Shown here piece by piece: positions 4,465 through 11,246 of a stretch of DNA of 11,319 nucleotides. The stretch covers positions 1 to 11,319 of the forward strand of contig DAOUBA010000129.1 in assembly GCA_034432855.1 (NCBI GenBank), written 5' to 3'. The notes beneath the pieces are model-generated. The model searched no databases. It saw only the letters and a program-made list of their open reading frames with translations, and was not told where the DNA came from. Each line of letters starts with the position of its first letter. The first letter of the stretch is position 1. Source of the DNA: DAOUBA01 sp034432855 (GTDB taxonomy: Bacteria; Chloroflexota; Anaerolineae; B4-G1). The translations under genes and the position numbers were made by a program.

Positions 4465-6075
4465 ATGAAACGAGCACTGTTGTACGCCAGAGTCTCAGGC
4501 GACGATAGGGGCAAAGAAGGACGCAATCTGGCCGGCCAGCTGGACATGTGTCGGAAGTACGCTGGAGAACACGGCTATCTTGTCGTGGCCGAACTGGCCG
4601 AAGATGATCGAGGGGCATCCGGTGCCGAGATTGACCTCCCGCAACTGAACCGTATGCGCGAGATGGCACAGGCGAAGGAGTTCGATGTGCTGGTGGTCAG
4701 AGAGTTGGACCGCCTCAGTCGCAACCTGGCAAAGCAGTTGATCATCGAGCAAGAGTTAAAACATGCCGGTGTGACAATTGAGTACGTCCTGGGTGAGTAT
4801 CCCGATACGCCAGAAGGCAACCTAATGAAGCACGTCAGGGCGACCATTGCTGAATTTGAGCGAGAGAAAATCGTCGAACGGAGCACTCGAGGCAGGCGTA
4901 ATATGGTCAGGCAGGGAAAGATTATGTTGCATGGGGACAATCCACCCTATGGATACCAGGTCTCAGAAGATGGAGCAACGCTCATTCCCCATGAGCCGGA
5001 AGCCAGCGTGGTTCGCCTCATCTTCCAGTGGTACACCGAAGGTGACGAGTCCGGTAAGCGCCTGTCCTCTGTACAGATCGCAAAACGGCTTTCTGATATG
5101 AAGATACCCACCTGGGTGGAAATTCACCCTAAGAGCGGTGGGTATAAGAGGCGACCACTTCACGAATGGTCGCCAGCCACTGTATTGAGAATCCTGCATC
5201 ACGAAGTTTACATCGGGAGATGGTACTACGGGAAGCACCGGAGAAATAGGCGTAACCCGCGAGAGCATTGGGTGCCTATGGAAGTACCTGCGCTGGTCAG
5301 TATGAAGACATGGGAACAAGCGCAGAAGCAAAGCAGGGCCAACATCGTCATGGGGCCTCGCAACCTAAAGAATGCCTACCTGATGCGCTATCGCTTGACC
5401 TGCTCAATATGCGGGCGTGGTGTCGGCGGACTCACCACCAGGTGCAACGGCAAACCATACCCATACTACATCTGCTACGGCAGGATGAACCACCGAGTGT
5501 CTGCAGGCCCCAAATGTAATCTGCCCTATTTCAAAGTGGGCGAGGTAGATGCCGCGATTTGGAGGTGGATCAAGCAGTTCCTCACCGACCCTGCTACGCT
5601 GATTGCAGGACTGAAAGAGCAACAGGCGGAACTGGAAGGGGCCAACAACCTGCTGCGCGAACGGTTGGCGGTGATAGACGGTTTGCTCTCCGATCGCTTC
5701 CACCAGTTAGAGAAGCTGCTCGACCTCTATCTGGGAAGCGATTTCTCAAAGGAGTTGCTAGTAGAGCGCAAGGCTAGACTCGAAGAGACCATCGAGGCTC
5801 TCAAGAGGGAAAGAGCTGCCCTGATCGCACAAATCGAAACGCGGAGCATCACCGATGAGGTAGTGATGACAATCACCGAATTTGCCGGAAGAGTAGCACG
5901 TGGGCTAGAAGCGGCAGATAAAGACCTGGACGCTCAACGGCGCATAATTGAACTGCTAGATGTCAGGGCAACGCTGGGAGTAGAAGACGGAGAGCATGTG
6001 GTGTATGTACAGTGTATGGTGGGCAAAGCTGTGTTGCAGGTTGCTCCTACTCGTTCAAGTAGCGCCCGAACTTGA
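4465..6075 (+). CDS. Large serine recombinase (integrase)
   Basis: The gene encodes 536 residues from ATG 4465, with AGGAGA (4452-4457) upstream. The open frame extends further 5' but that part is antisense-like translation through the winged-helix gene. Residues 1-150 form the resolvase catalytic domain: nucleophile Ser11 in YARVSGDD, and the active-site segment VVRELDRLSRN with Arg79, Arg83 and Arg86. The recombinase domain spans about 155-300 (DNPPYGYQV). A zinc-ribbon follows with Cys313, Cys316, Cys337 and Cys351, then a coiled coil at about 380-460. This is the standard layout of phage and ICE-type integrases, which insert DNA between short attP and attB sites by Ser-linked double-strand exchange. 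All catalytic residues seen are intact. The last 29 bases overlap, antisense, the truncated hydrolase gene (6047-6211), placing an attachment site at the very end of this gene. Confidence 0.93.
   Translation: MKRALLYARVSGDDRGKEGRNLAGQLDMCRKYAGEHGYLVVAELAEDDRGASGAEIDLPQLNRMREMAQAKEFDVLVVRELDRLSRNLAKQLIIEQELKHAGVTIEYVLGEYPDTPEGNLMKHVRATIAEFEREKIVERSTRGRRNMVRQGKIMLHGDNPPYGYQVSEDGATLIPHEPEASVVRLIFQWYTEGDESGKRLSSVQIAKRLSDMKIPTWVEIHPKSGGYKRRPLHEWSPATVLRILHHEVYIGRWYYGKHRRNRRNPREHWVPMEVPALVSMKTWEQAQKQSRANIVMGPRNLKNAYLMRYRLTCSICGRGVGGLTTRCNGKPYPYYICYGRMNHRVSAGPKCNLPYFKVGEVDAAIWRWIKQFLTDPATLIAGLKEQQAELEGANNLLRERLAVIDGLLSDRFHQLEKLLDLYLGSDFSKELLVERKARLEETIEALKRERAALIAQIETRSITDEVVMTITEFAGRVARGLEAADKDLDAQRRIIELLDVRATLGVEDGEHVVYVQCMVGKAVLQVAPTRSSSART
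6045..6065. other. Inferred attachment junction (attL/attR) of the integrated element
   Basis: Right of about 6058 the minus strand reads as an undisturbed hydrolase gene (DTLDFKFGRY); left of it the homology stops and a TAG follows three codons later. The recombinase gene ends in the same place. Serine integrases typically leave a hybrid att site beside their own gene, so the crossover probably lies within this interval. The exact core dinucleotide cannot be read from one junction. Confidence 0.6.
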
Positions 6076-6211
6076 AGTCGAGCGTGTCGGGCAATATCCC
6101 TGCGACGCCGCCCAGCACGGGCAACAGCGATCCTTGCGCTCCCGCCTGCACGACCTCGGGGAAGAACGTGGCGATGGCGACGCCGGTGATTAAATGAGCG
6201 ATCCCTTTCAA
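6047..6211 (-). pseudogene. DUF457-like membrane metal-dependent hydrolase, 5' fragment cut by integration
   Basis: The start is a TTG at 6211-6209, with GGAGG (6224-6220) eight bases upstream. The 54-residue frame begins KGIAHLITGVAIATFFPEVV, continues with LLPVLGGVAGILPDTLDFKF and stops at 6047 right after GRYLNE. The N-terminal GxAHxxxG pattern and the LPDxLDF motif with its Asp residues are typical of YdjM/DUF457-type membrane proteins annotated as metal-dependent hydrolases, which are normally several hundred residues long. Everything past the first hydrophobic segments is missing. The simplest reading is insertion of the serine-integrase element into this gene. The remaining 3' part should lie at the element's other end, outside this window. 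Confidence 0.75.
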
Positions 6212-6236
6212 TTACGGTGCCTCCAACAGGGATGGT

Positions 6237-6302
6237 TCACAATTGGTTGACATTCTGCCTATCGGCACACTCGACGATAAATCGGCGGGTCATGCTAGAC
6301 AT
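6237..6302 (-). CDS. Possible 21-residue leader peptide before the hydrolase fragment
   Basis: On the minus strand an ATG at 6302 follows GGGAGAGG (6313-6306) and opens a 21-codon frame (MSSMTRRFIVECADRQNVNQ plus Leu) ending at 6237, 25 bases before the hydrolase TTG. It lies directly downstream of a good promoter. The peptide resembles nothing I know and could equally be untranslated leader. Confidence 0.25.
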   Translation of the reverse strand: MSSMTRRFIVECADRQNVNQL

Positions 6303-6321
6303 TTCCTCTCCCTGCAATCTG

Positions 6322-6350
6322 AGTGTACCAGTACACCGGTGAGATGTCAA
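6322..6350 (-). promoter_or_regulatory. Promoter of the interrupted hydrolase gene
   Basis: Minus-strand TTGACA (6350-6345) and TACACT (6327-6322) with a 17-base spacer; ACTGG directly precedes the -10 box. Transcription would run through the hydrolase fragment and into the 3' end of the recombinase gene as antisense RNA. Confidence 0.6.
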
Positions 6351-6416
6351 CTCACAATAGCGCCAGGGGGCATTTCAGGGTGAGGGCGAGCCCTCCGCAT
6401 AACAGGTCATAGATGT

Positions 6417-6448
6417 GCAACCAGCCCGCCTCAACGCGGGCTGGTTGC
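6417..6448 (-). terminator. Hairpin between the vWA gene end and the hydrolase promoter
   Basis: A perfect 13-bp stem, GCAACCAGCCCGC (6417-6429) and GCGGGCTGGTTGC (6436-6448), with a 6-base loop lies 35 bases beyond the stop codon of the vWA gene. It probably ends that transcript, but no U-tract follows on either strand, so it is not a canonical intrinsic terminator. Confidence 0.4.
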
Positions 6449-6482
6449 AAAGTACACTCTACTGACCCACAGTCCTGCTTCG

Positions 6483-8879
6483 CTACACCCGCATCCGCTG
6501 CCAGAGCGCCGCTGCGGCCAGCGCAATCGCGCCCATCACGACGGCGCCGACGCACGGCCCGCCTGCGTCATCTGAGGCTGCCGCAGGCGTCGGGGTGCTG
6601 CCGGGGAGGGTCGGCGCCACCGTCGGCTGCGGCTGTTGTGGCGCATGTGTCGGCGGAATGGCAACAGGGCCCCCCTCGCCTTCCACCACCTCGTAGGCCA
6701 TGCCCTCCGCCACGAAGATGACGCGCATACCGAGTGCAAAGTACACGCCCCACTCCGGCCTTGCCGCCAGCAGGTCGAAGTAGGCATCGCTGCCAAAGCC
6801 CACCTTCGTGGTACTCATCCGCGCGGGGTTGAAGGCCGTGTCAATCCACACGCCGTCCCGCAGCACGAACGTCTTGTTGCCCACCAGCCGCATGACCTGC
6901 GCGGCTTCTTCCGGCATCGGCACGCCGCCCGATTCGGCACCCAGCATCTTGTTCTCCTCGTCGGCCCGCCCGGCTGCGGGGGCTCCCCAGGCAGGCGCGG
7001 TTGGCAAGGCCATGAATTGTCGCTCCACTTCCTCGCGCCCCGCTTCGGTCAGAATGTCCTCTTCCTGGATCAAGAACGAGGTGTAGGGGGTGATGATGCC
7101 GTAGCGGAGGGAGAGGTCAACGATAGCCTCCACCCACTCCTGGTTCGCGCCGTGGAGGCGAATCTGCGTGAGCAGGTAGCCGATCTTGCGCGTGGCCCAT
7201 AGGCGCGGGATGAACTCGTCGCCGCCAGCATCGCGGAAGTAACCCTCGTAAACGAACTCGCGTCGCTCGCCGTTCACCTCGCCCGTCAGGGTGATCTGCG
7301 CGGCGTGACCCCCACCCCCGGCCCCTCCCCCGCCAGCGGGGGAGGGGAGCCTGTAACGCCCCACCAGGATCAACTGCGTACCCGCAAAGAGGTCGGGCAG
7401 CGGGTAGGGGTAAGTATCCTCGACCATCACCTTGCCGAAATCGAAGGCGATGTTCGCCAGGACGGGCGTGCTGATTTTGGCATAGAACGCCGAAATCTCC
7501 TCGTCAATCGCTTCGCCGGGACGGACGTAACTGGTGGCCCCGCCGTGATTCTGGGCGAGAGCATCGAGCAGGACGGTGTTCACATCGTCGCCCACACCGA
7601 AGGGGAACAGGCGCACGTTCTCCGGCGCGGCGGCCTGGACGTTGGCAATGATCGTCTCGACATCGGTCACCCCCTCGGTCGGTAGCCCGTCAGTGAGGAA
7701 GATGAGCACGGTAGGCCGTTTCCCAATCTGCGCGAACGCCTCCAGGAGCGCGCGGTTGATGTCGGTGCCGCCGACCGCTTCTAATCGCTCGACCCAGCGG
7801 ATGGCCTCGGTGGCCTCCGACGCCGGCCGCAGCCTGGTTGCATACTGTCGCAGGCCGGTCGAGAAGGCGATCACGTTGAAGCGATCCTCGCGGTTGAGAT
7901 GCTTCAGTACAAAAATCAACGCCTCCTTCGCCTGCGCCAGTTTCTCCCCTTCCATCGAGCCGGAAGTGTCGAGGATGAGGATCACGTCGCGAGGGATCAC
8001 CTCGCGTTCGTCCACCTCGACCTGGGGCGCGACCAACAACAGGAAAAAGCCCTCGTCCGGCGGCTCCCGATAGGTCAGCAGGTTCAGTCCCACATCCTCC
8101 TGGCTAACGGTGTAGATCAACTCGAAATCCTGGTCGGGTAACACATCGGTCTCCTCGTAGCCCACGATGGCGCGATAACGGCCGTCCCGCTCGATGTAGA
8201 CGCGATCCTGATGGGTGGACGAGTAGATGGCGCGCATCGCGTCGCGGGACTCGATCTCGACGCGAATGCGGACCTCCTCCAGCGGACGGGCAGAGAAGCG
8301 TTCGGTGCTGAGCGGATAGACGTAGCGTACAAGACCGCCGTCAACGGGCAATACCTGGCTGTACTCTAACTCGATTTTGCGCGAGCCGCCAGGGGGGATG
8401 GGGAAAATGCGCGCCTGCACCGCGCTCTGCCCGACGTACTCCAGCAACGCCGGGTCGCGTTGCCGCCGCACAATGTCCTCATAGATGGCGCGGGCCTTAT
8501 CGGCGTCGAGGATCTGCCCCTCGATGCGCCGGCCGTCCACCCACATTGCAAAGTCCGAGACCGCTGCGCCCTGGGGCAAGGGGAACACGTAGATGCCCTC
8601 GCACTCCCAGTCGTGCTCGTTGACGAACTCTTGCTTGACGCGCGTGGTTGCCACCTGATCCTCGATGGTCACGTCCACCAGATGATAGCGGATGGTGAGC
8701 CAGGTCTGGTCGAGCGGGACGGGTTCGGGCAGGGGAGGCGGGTCGGGGATGATGATGCCGTCGGCCAGGGCGGGACGGGCAGCGGATAACGAAAGGACGA
8801 GGGTTATGAAAATGGCAATGATGTGGATGGCTAGTTTGTTAGTTGGTTGGTTTGTTGGTTGGTTGGTCAGGCGGGACAT
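6483..8879 (-). CDS. Secreted, membrane-anchored VIT/vWA-domain protein
   Basis: The protein has 798 residues from ATG 8879, with a GGAGG site (8890-8886) six bases upstream. Residues 1-39 form a signal peptide with cleavage expected after PALA. A VIT domain (about 55-185; WVDGRRIEGQILDADKARAI, and YEDIVRRQRDPALLEYVG) is followed by a vWA domain at about 298-475. The metal-ion-dependent adhesion site is complete: Asp304, Ser306 and Ser308 in DTSGSMEG, Thr372 in GGTDINRAL and Asp397 in FLTDGLPTEG. After a beta-rich region and a Pro/Thr-rich stalk (about 743-775) comes a C-terminal membrane helix (CVGAVVMGAIALAAAALWQR). This is the layout of inter-alpha-trypsin-inhibitor heavy-chain-like bacterial surface proteins; adhesion or protein-protein contact outside the cell is likely, and the ligand is unknown. 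It carries two sequence oddities, a palindrome at 7322-7347 and a microsatellite at 8834-8867. It is monocistronic as far as can be seen. Confidence 0.9.
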   Translation of the reverse strand: MSRLTNQPTNQPTNKLAIHIIAIFITLVLSLSAARPALADGIIIPDPPPLPEPVPLDQTWLTIRYHLVDVTIEDQVATTRVKQEFVNEHDWECEGIYVFPLPQGAAVSDFAMWVDGRRIEGQILDADKARAIYEDIVRRQRDPALLEYVGQSAVQARIFPIPPGGSRKIELEYSQVLPVDGGLVRYVYPLSTERFSARPLEEVRIRVEIESRDAMRAIYSSTHQDRVYIERDGRYRAIVGYEETDVLPDQDFELIYTVSQEDVGLNLLTYREPPDEGFFLLLVAPQVEVDEREVIPRDVILILDTSGSMEGEKLAQAKEALIFVLKHLNREDRFNVIAFSTGLRQYATRLRPASEATEAIRWVERLEAVGGTDINRALLEAFAQIGKRPTVLIFLTDGLPTEGVTDVETIIANVQAAAPENVRLFPFGVGDDVNTVLLDALAQNHGGATSYVRPGEAIDEEISAFYAKISTPVLANIAFDFGKVMVEDTYPYPLPDLFAGTQLILVGRYRLPSPAGGGGAGGGGHAAQITLTGEVNGERREFVYEGYFRDAGGDEFIPRLWATRKIGYLLTQIRLHGANQEWVEAIVDLSLRYGIITPYTSFLIQEEDILTEAGREEVERQFMALPTAPAWGAPAAGRADEENKMLGAESGGVPMPEEAAQVMRLVGNKTFVLRDGVWIDTAFNPARMSTTKVGFGSDAYFDLLAARPEWGVYFALGMRVIFVAEGMAYEVVEGEGGPVAIPPTHAPQQPQPTVAPTLPGSTPTPAAASDDAGGPCVGAVVMGAIALAAAALWQRMRV
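7322..7347. repeat. GC-rich palindrome inserted in frame in the vWA gene
   Basis: CCCCTCCCCCGC (7322-7333), CA, GCGGGGGAGGGG (7336-7347): a perfect 12-bp inverted repeat with a 2-base loop. It encodes the Gly-rich stretch SPAGGGGAGGGG around residue 515, between a beta-strand (GRYRL) and AAQITLTG, where a plain loop would be expected. It resembles short palindromes dispersed in other genomes, here tolerated because it adds a whole number of codons. Confidence 0.6.
8834..8867. repeat. TTGG/TTTG tetranucleotide microsatellite at the start of the vWA gene
   Basis: The plus strand reads TTTGTTAGTTGGTTGGTTTG then TTGGTTGGTTGG, an imperfect 4-bp repeat. In the gene it encodes TNQPTNQPTNK, residues 5-15, between the start codon and the hydrophobic core of the signal peptide. 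Gain or loss of one unit would shift the reading frame after codon 5. Confidence 0.7.
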
Positions 8880-8954
8880 TTCTCTCCTCCTCGAGCGTGG
8901 TCTGTCTTGTAGACGCCAGAGGAGAAGAGAATGTTCCTCGTGTATACAGGGGAG

Positions 8955-9223
8955 TCATTCGAGGCACTTGTGGAGGAATTCCTCGGGGGTCAGACACTCG
9001 AACCGGTGCTGCCGGGTAGCAGCCTGTCGTACAAACTCGTGGTTGGCCGAAACAAGACATTCAGCCCAACCACGCAGAGCGGTTCTGTGCCGTCAATTCG
9101 TCAGAAAGGATAAGTGTCACGTTGGGGTAATCTGTCAGGAAACGCAGGATACGCCCTTCGGGGCTGTCGAGGTCAAGATAGCCGAGGATGAATACGTTGG
9201 TATCCAAAGTTGTCCACCTGCAT
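8955..9223 (-). pseudogene. PIN-domain toxin, internally deleted and frameshifted
   Basis: The 5' part in one frame reads TLDTNVFILGYLDLDSPEGR, with the first catalytic Asp of a PIN nuclease, then VTLILSDELTAQ, before a stop at 9061. The 3' part continues in a neighbouring frame: AECLVSANHEFVRQA and FECLTPEEFLHKCLE, ending at 8955. The latter matches the usual PIN C-terminus ('ADxxVSxDxxL...FxxLTPEEFL'), but its conserved Asp is Asn in SANHEF. The middle, normally some 40-50 residues with a conserved Glu/Asp, is missing. A start at ATG 9223 would require a one-base frameshift before TLDTN. PIN toxins are Mg-dependent RNases silenced by a partner antitoxin; this copy must be inactive. Confidence 0.72.
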
Positions 9224-9266
9224 CAACCTGCACGACCGTTGGCTCTCCAGGCATATCGGTTGTCAT
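9135..9266 (-). pseudogene. AbrB-family antitoxin N-terminus fused out of frame to the PIN remnant
   Basis: ATG 9266 has AGGAG (9277-9273) six bases upstream. The 43-residue frame begins MTTDMPGEPTVVQVDAGGQL followed by WIP, a good match to the first strand of a SpoVT/AbrB antitoxin ('VxVDxxGRLxIP'). After the Pro (about 9198) it reads out of frame through the PIN gene (TYSSSAILTS) to a stop at 9135. The rest of the antitoxin and the gene boundary are gone. The DNA at the fusion, TTTGGATACCA, can encode both the antitoxin's LWIP and the toxin's LDT, so recombination at a short shared sequence is plausible. Confidence 0.65.
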
Positions 9267-9325
9267 CTTCTACTCCTACCCAATCTCGTCAAATCTCCTT
9301 CGTAACTATTCAGGCCGATTGAAAT

Positions 9326-9479
9326 CGCCCTCTTTGGGCGCTCCGCGCCACGTGTCGGCCTGCGCCGACACTCCATATCAGGTGTAACAGCAGGGGTCGG
9401 CGAAGGCCGACCAATGGCCTGTGGCCCCAAAAAGGAGAAATCGTGGGGTTGGGCGGGCGCTTCGCGCCTGCCCAACCCC
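9326..9479. repeat. Cluster of short perfect hairpins upstream of radA
   Basis: Within about 155 bases lie CGCCC/GGGCG (9326-9340), GTGTCGGC/GCCGACAC (9352-9371), GGTCGGC/GCCGACC (9395-9412) and a long stem GGGGTTGGGC...GCCCAACCCC (9445-9479) that contains an inner GGCGC-TTC-GCGCC. Loops are 3-5 bases. No gene is seen from 9267 to 9590. This is a mosaic of REP-like palindromes, not a single terminator; the last hairpin is followed by CCGAAAAATCC with no U-run. Confidence 0.7.
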
Positions 9480-9593
9480 CCGAAAAATCCCTTTCCTTGG
9501 GTATCGGGATGTGTCACATCGAAGATGTGGGTAATCACCAGGGCAATTGGGGTTGCCTAAACACTCGATCGGTGATATGGTAGAGCGTATATC

Positions 9594-9622
9594 TTGCAAT
9601 AGAACTGATGTTCTGGTACAAT
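9594..9622 (+). promoter_or_regulatory. radA promoter
   Basis: TTGCAA (9594-9599), a 17-base spacer ending in TTCTGG, and TACAAT (9617-9622). Transcription should start near 9629, leaving a leader of about 32 bases that contains the GGAGGAGG ribosome-binding site (9647-9654). No SOS-box-like sequence is evident. Confidence 0.68.
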
Positions 9623-9660
9623 ATCCCCAGTCCTGATCGTCGCCCTGGAGGAGGTTTGCC

Positions 9661-11028
9661 ATGCCCAAGACGCGTACCCAATGGGTCTGCCAGAACTGCG
9701 GGCGGACGGCGCCCCGCGAGATGGGCCGCTGCCCCGGCTGTGGCGAGTACAACACGATGGTTGAGGTGATCGAGCAGCCGGAGCGCGCCTCGGCCGCCGG
9801 CCTGCCCGCCGTCCCCGGCAGCGAACCGCGCCGCCTGCACGAGATCGAGTCCGAAGGGCTGGAGCGGTTGCCCCTCCCGATGGGCGAATTTGCCCGCGTG
9901 CTGGGCGGCGGCGTCGTGCCCGGCTCCCTCATCCTCGTCGGCGGCGATCCGGGCATCGGCAAGTCCACACTTCTCTTGCAGACCGCCGGGCTGATGGCCA
10001 AGACGGCACAGCAGCCCGTGCTCTACGTTTCCGGCGAAGAATCCGCCCGCCAGATCAAGATGCGCGCCGACCGCTTGGGCGTCCGCACCGACAATCTCTT
10101 CGTCGTCACCGAGACCAACCTGGATGCAATCCTGCGCCACGCCGCGCAGGTCCGGCCGATGGTGATGATCGTGGACTCGATCCAGACCGTCTACTCGGAG
10201 GGGCTGACTTCGGGGGCCGGCTCAATCAGCCAGGTGCGCGAGGGAGCGACGCGCTTTCAATGGTGGGCCAAGTCCGAAGGCACGGCTATCTTCCTGGTGG
10301 GGCACGTCACCAAAGAGGGCGCCATCGCCGGGCCGAAGGTGCTGGAGCACATCGTAGATACGGTGCTCTACCTTGAGGGCGACCAGTTCCACGCCTACCG
10401 CCTGCTGCGCGCGACCAAGAACCGCTTTGGCGCCACCTCTGAAATCGGTGTGTTCGAGATGCGCGAAGAGGGGATGGTCGAGGTGCCCAATCCATCCGAG
10501 GTCTTTTTGGCCGAGCGGATGGTGAACGCGCCGGGTTCGGCCATCGCGGTGACGATGGAGGGGACGCGCCCGCTGCTGGTGGAGATTCAGGCGTTGGCGA
10601 GCCACTCCAGTTTCGGCTACCCGCGCCGCACGGCCAACGGGGTGGATTTCAACCGCCTCCTGCTCATCACCGCCGTGCTGACGCGGCGGGTGGGCCTGCG
10701 GTTGCACGACCAGGACATTTTCGCCAACGTGATCGGTGGGTTGCAGGTGGAAGAGCCAGCGGCGGACCTGGCAGTGGCGATGGCGATTGCCTCAAGCGTG
10801 CGCGACCGGCCCGTAGCGGCGGATATGGTCGCCATCGGCGAGGTGGGGCTGGCGGGCGAGGTGCGCGCGGTGGGGCAGACGGCGGCGCGGCTGAAGGAAG
10901 CGGCGCGGTTGGGTTTCCGCCGCTGCCTGCTGCCCAAATCGCTGCGTCGCCACGAGGGCCTGCCCGAAGGTATCGAGGCCGTCCCCGTGCGCTCGGTGGC
11001 CGAAGCGATCGAGAAGGCGTTGGTGTAG
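9661..11028 (+). CDS. radA: DNA repair protein RadA (Sms)
   Basis: The protein has 455 residues from ATG 9661, a usual length for RadA, with GGAGGAGG seven bases upstream. A C4 zinc finger is formed by Cys10, Cys13, Cys24 and Cys27. The RecA-like ATPase follows: Walker A GGDPGIGKST (residues 94-103), the Walker B region VMIVDSIQT, and the RadA signature KNRFG at residues 253-257. The C-terminal third is the Lon-protease-like domain (about 290-455; DLAVAMAIASS, IGEVGLAGEVRAV). RadA is a hexameric DnaB-like helicase that extends RecA-made D-loops during recombinational repair and transformation. All signature motifs are intact. It is transcribed alone from the promoter at 9594. Its high GC content fits host chromosomal DNA. 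Confidence 0.97.
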   Translation: MPKTRTQWVCQNCGRTAPREMGRCPGCGEYNTMVEVIEQPERASAAGLPAVPGSEPRRLHEIESEGLERLPLPMGEFARVLGGGVVPGSLILVGGDPGIGKSTLLLQTAGLMAKTAQQPVLYVSGEESARQIKMRADRLGVRTDNLFVVTETNLDAILRHAAQVRPMVMIVDSIQTVYSEGLTSGAGSISQVREGATRFQWWAKSEGTAIFLVGHVTKEGAIAGPKVLEHIVDTVLYLEGDQFHAYRLLRATKNRFGATSEIGVFEMREEGMVEVPNPSEVFLAERMVNAPGSAIAVTMEGTRPLLVEIQALASHSSFGYPRRTANGVDFNRLLLITAVLTRRVGLRLHDQDIFANVIGGLQVEEPAADLAVAMAIASSVRDRPVAADMVAIGEVGLAGEVRAVGQTAARLKEAARLGFRRCLLPKSLRRHEGLPEGIEAVPVRSVAEAIEKALV

Positions 11029-11052
11029 ACAGGCAGGAAGATGTGGTATAAT
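11024..11052 (+). promoter_or_regulatory. Possible promoter just after radA
   Basis: TATAAT (11047-11052) is preceded by TGTGG, with TGTAGA (11024-11029) 17 bases upstream inside the end of radA. No gene follows within the window; it may serve a gene beyond the right edge. Confidence 0.4.
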
Positions 11053-11073
11053 GCAATAGCGCAAAACTCACCC

Positions 11074-11110
11074 TGTCATTGCGAGCGAGCCTTTGGCGGC
11101 GAAGCAATCC
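11074..11110. repeat. Dispersed CATTGCGAG...CGAAGCAATCC repeat
   Basis: TGTCATTGCGAGCGAGCC, a TTT spacer, then GGCGGCGAAGCAATCC: an imperfect palindrome (ATTGC/GCAAT with GCC/GGC inside). Sequences of the form 'GTCATTGCGAG...CGAAGCAATC' are widespread intergenic repeats in bacterial genomes; recognised from memory. Confidence 0.55.
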
Positions 11111-11151
11111 CAGTAGTACTTTGAGAATGAAATCCTTGCACGTTGGGCAAG

Positions 11152-11246
11152 AAAACCCACCACGAAGGACACGAAGGTCACACAAAGGAAATATAAGGAA
11201 TTCCTTCGTGTCCTTTGTGTGCCCTTCGTGCCCTTGGTGGTTTTTG
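11152..11246. repeat. Long imperfect inverted repeat centred on GGAATTCC
   Basis: The left arm (11152-11200) contains CCACCACGAAGGACACGAAG then GTCACACAAAGGA; the right arm (11201-11246), read in reverse, contains CCACCAAGGGCACGAAGGGC then ACACAAAGGACACGAAGG. The arms meet at GGAATTCC (11197-11204) and would fold into a long hairpin of nearly 50 bp with some mismatches and a gap. The CACGAAGG motif also repeats in tandem within each arm. The rest of 11029-11319 holds no gene I can support. Confidence 0.7.
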
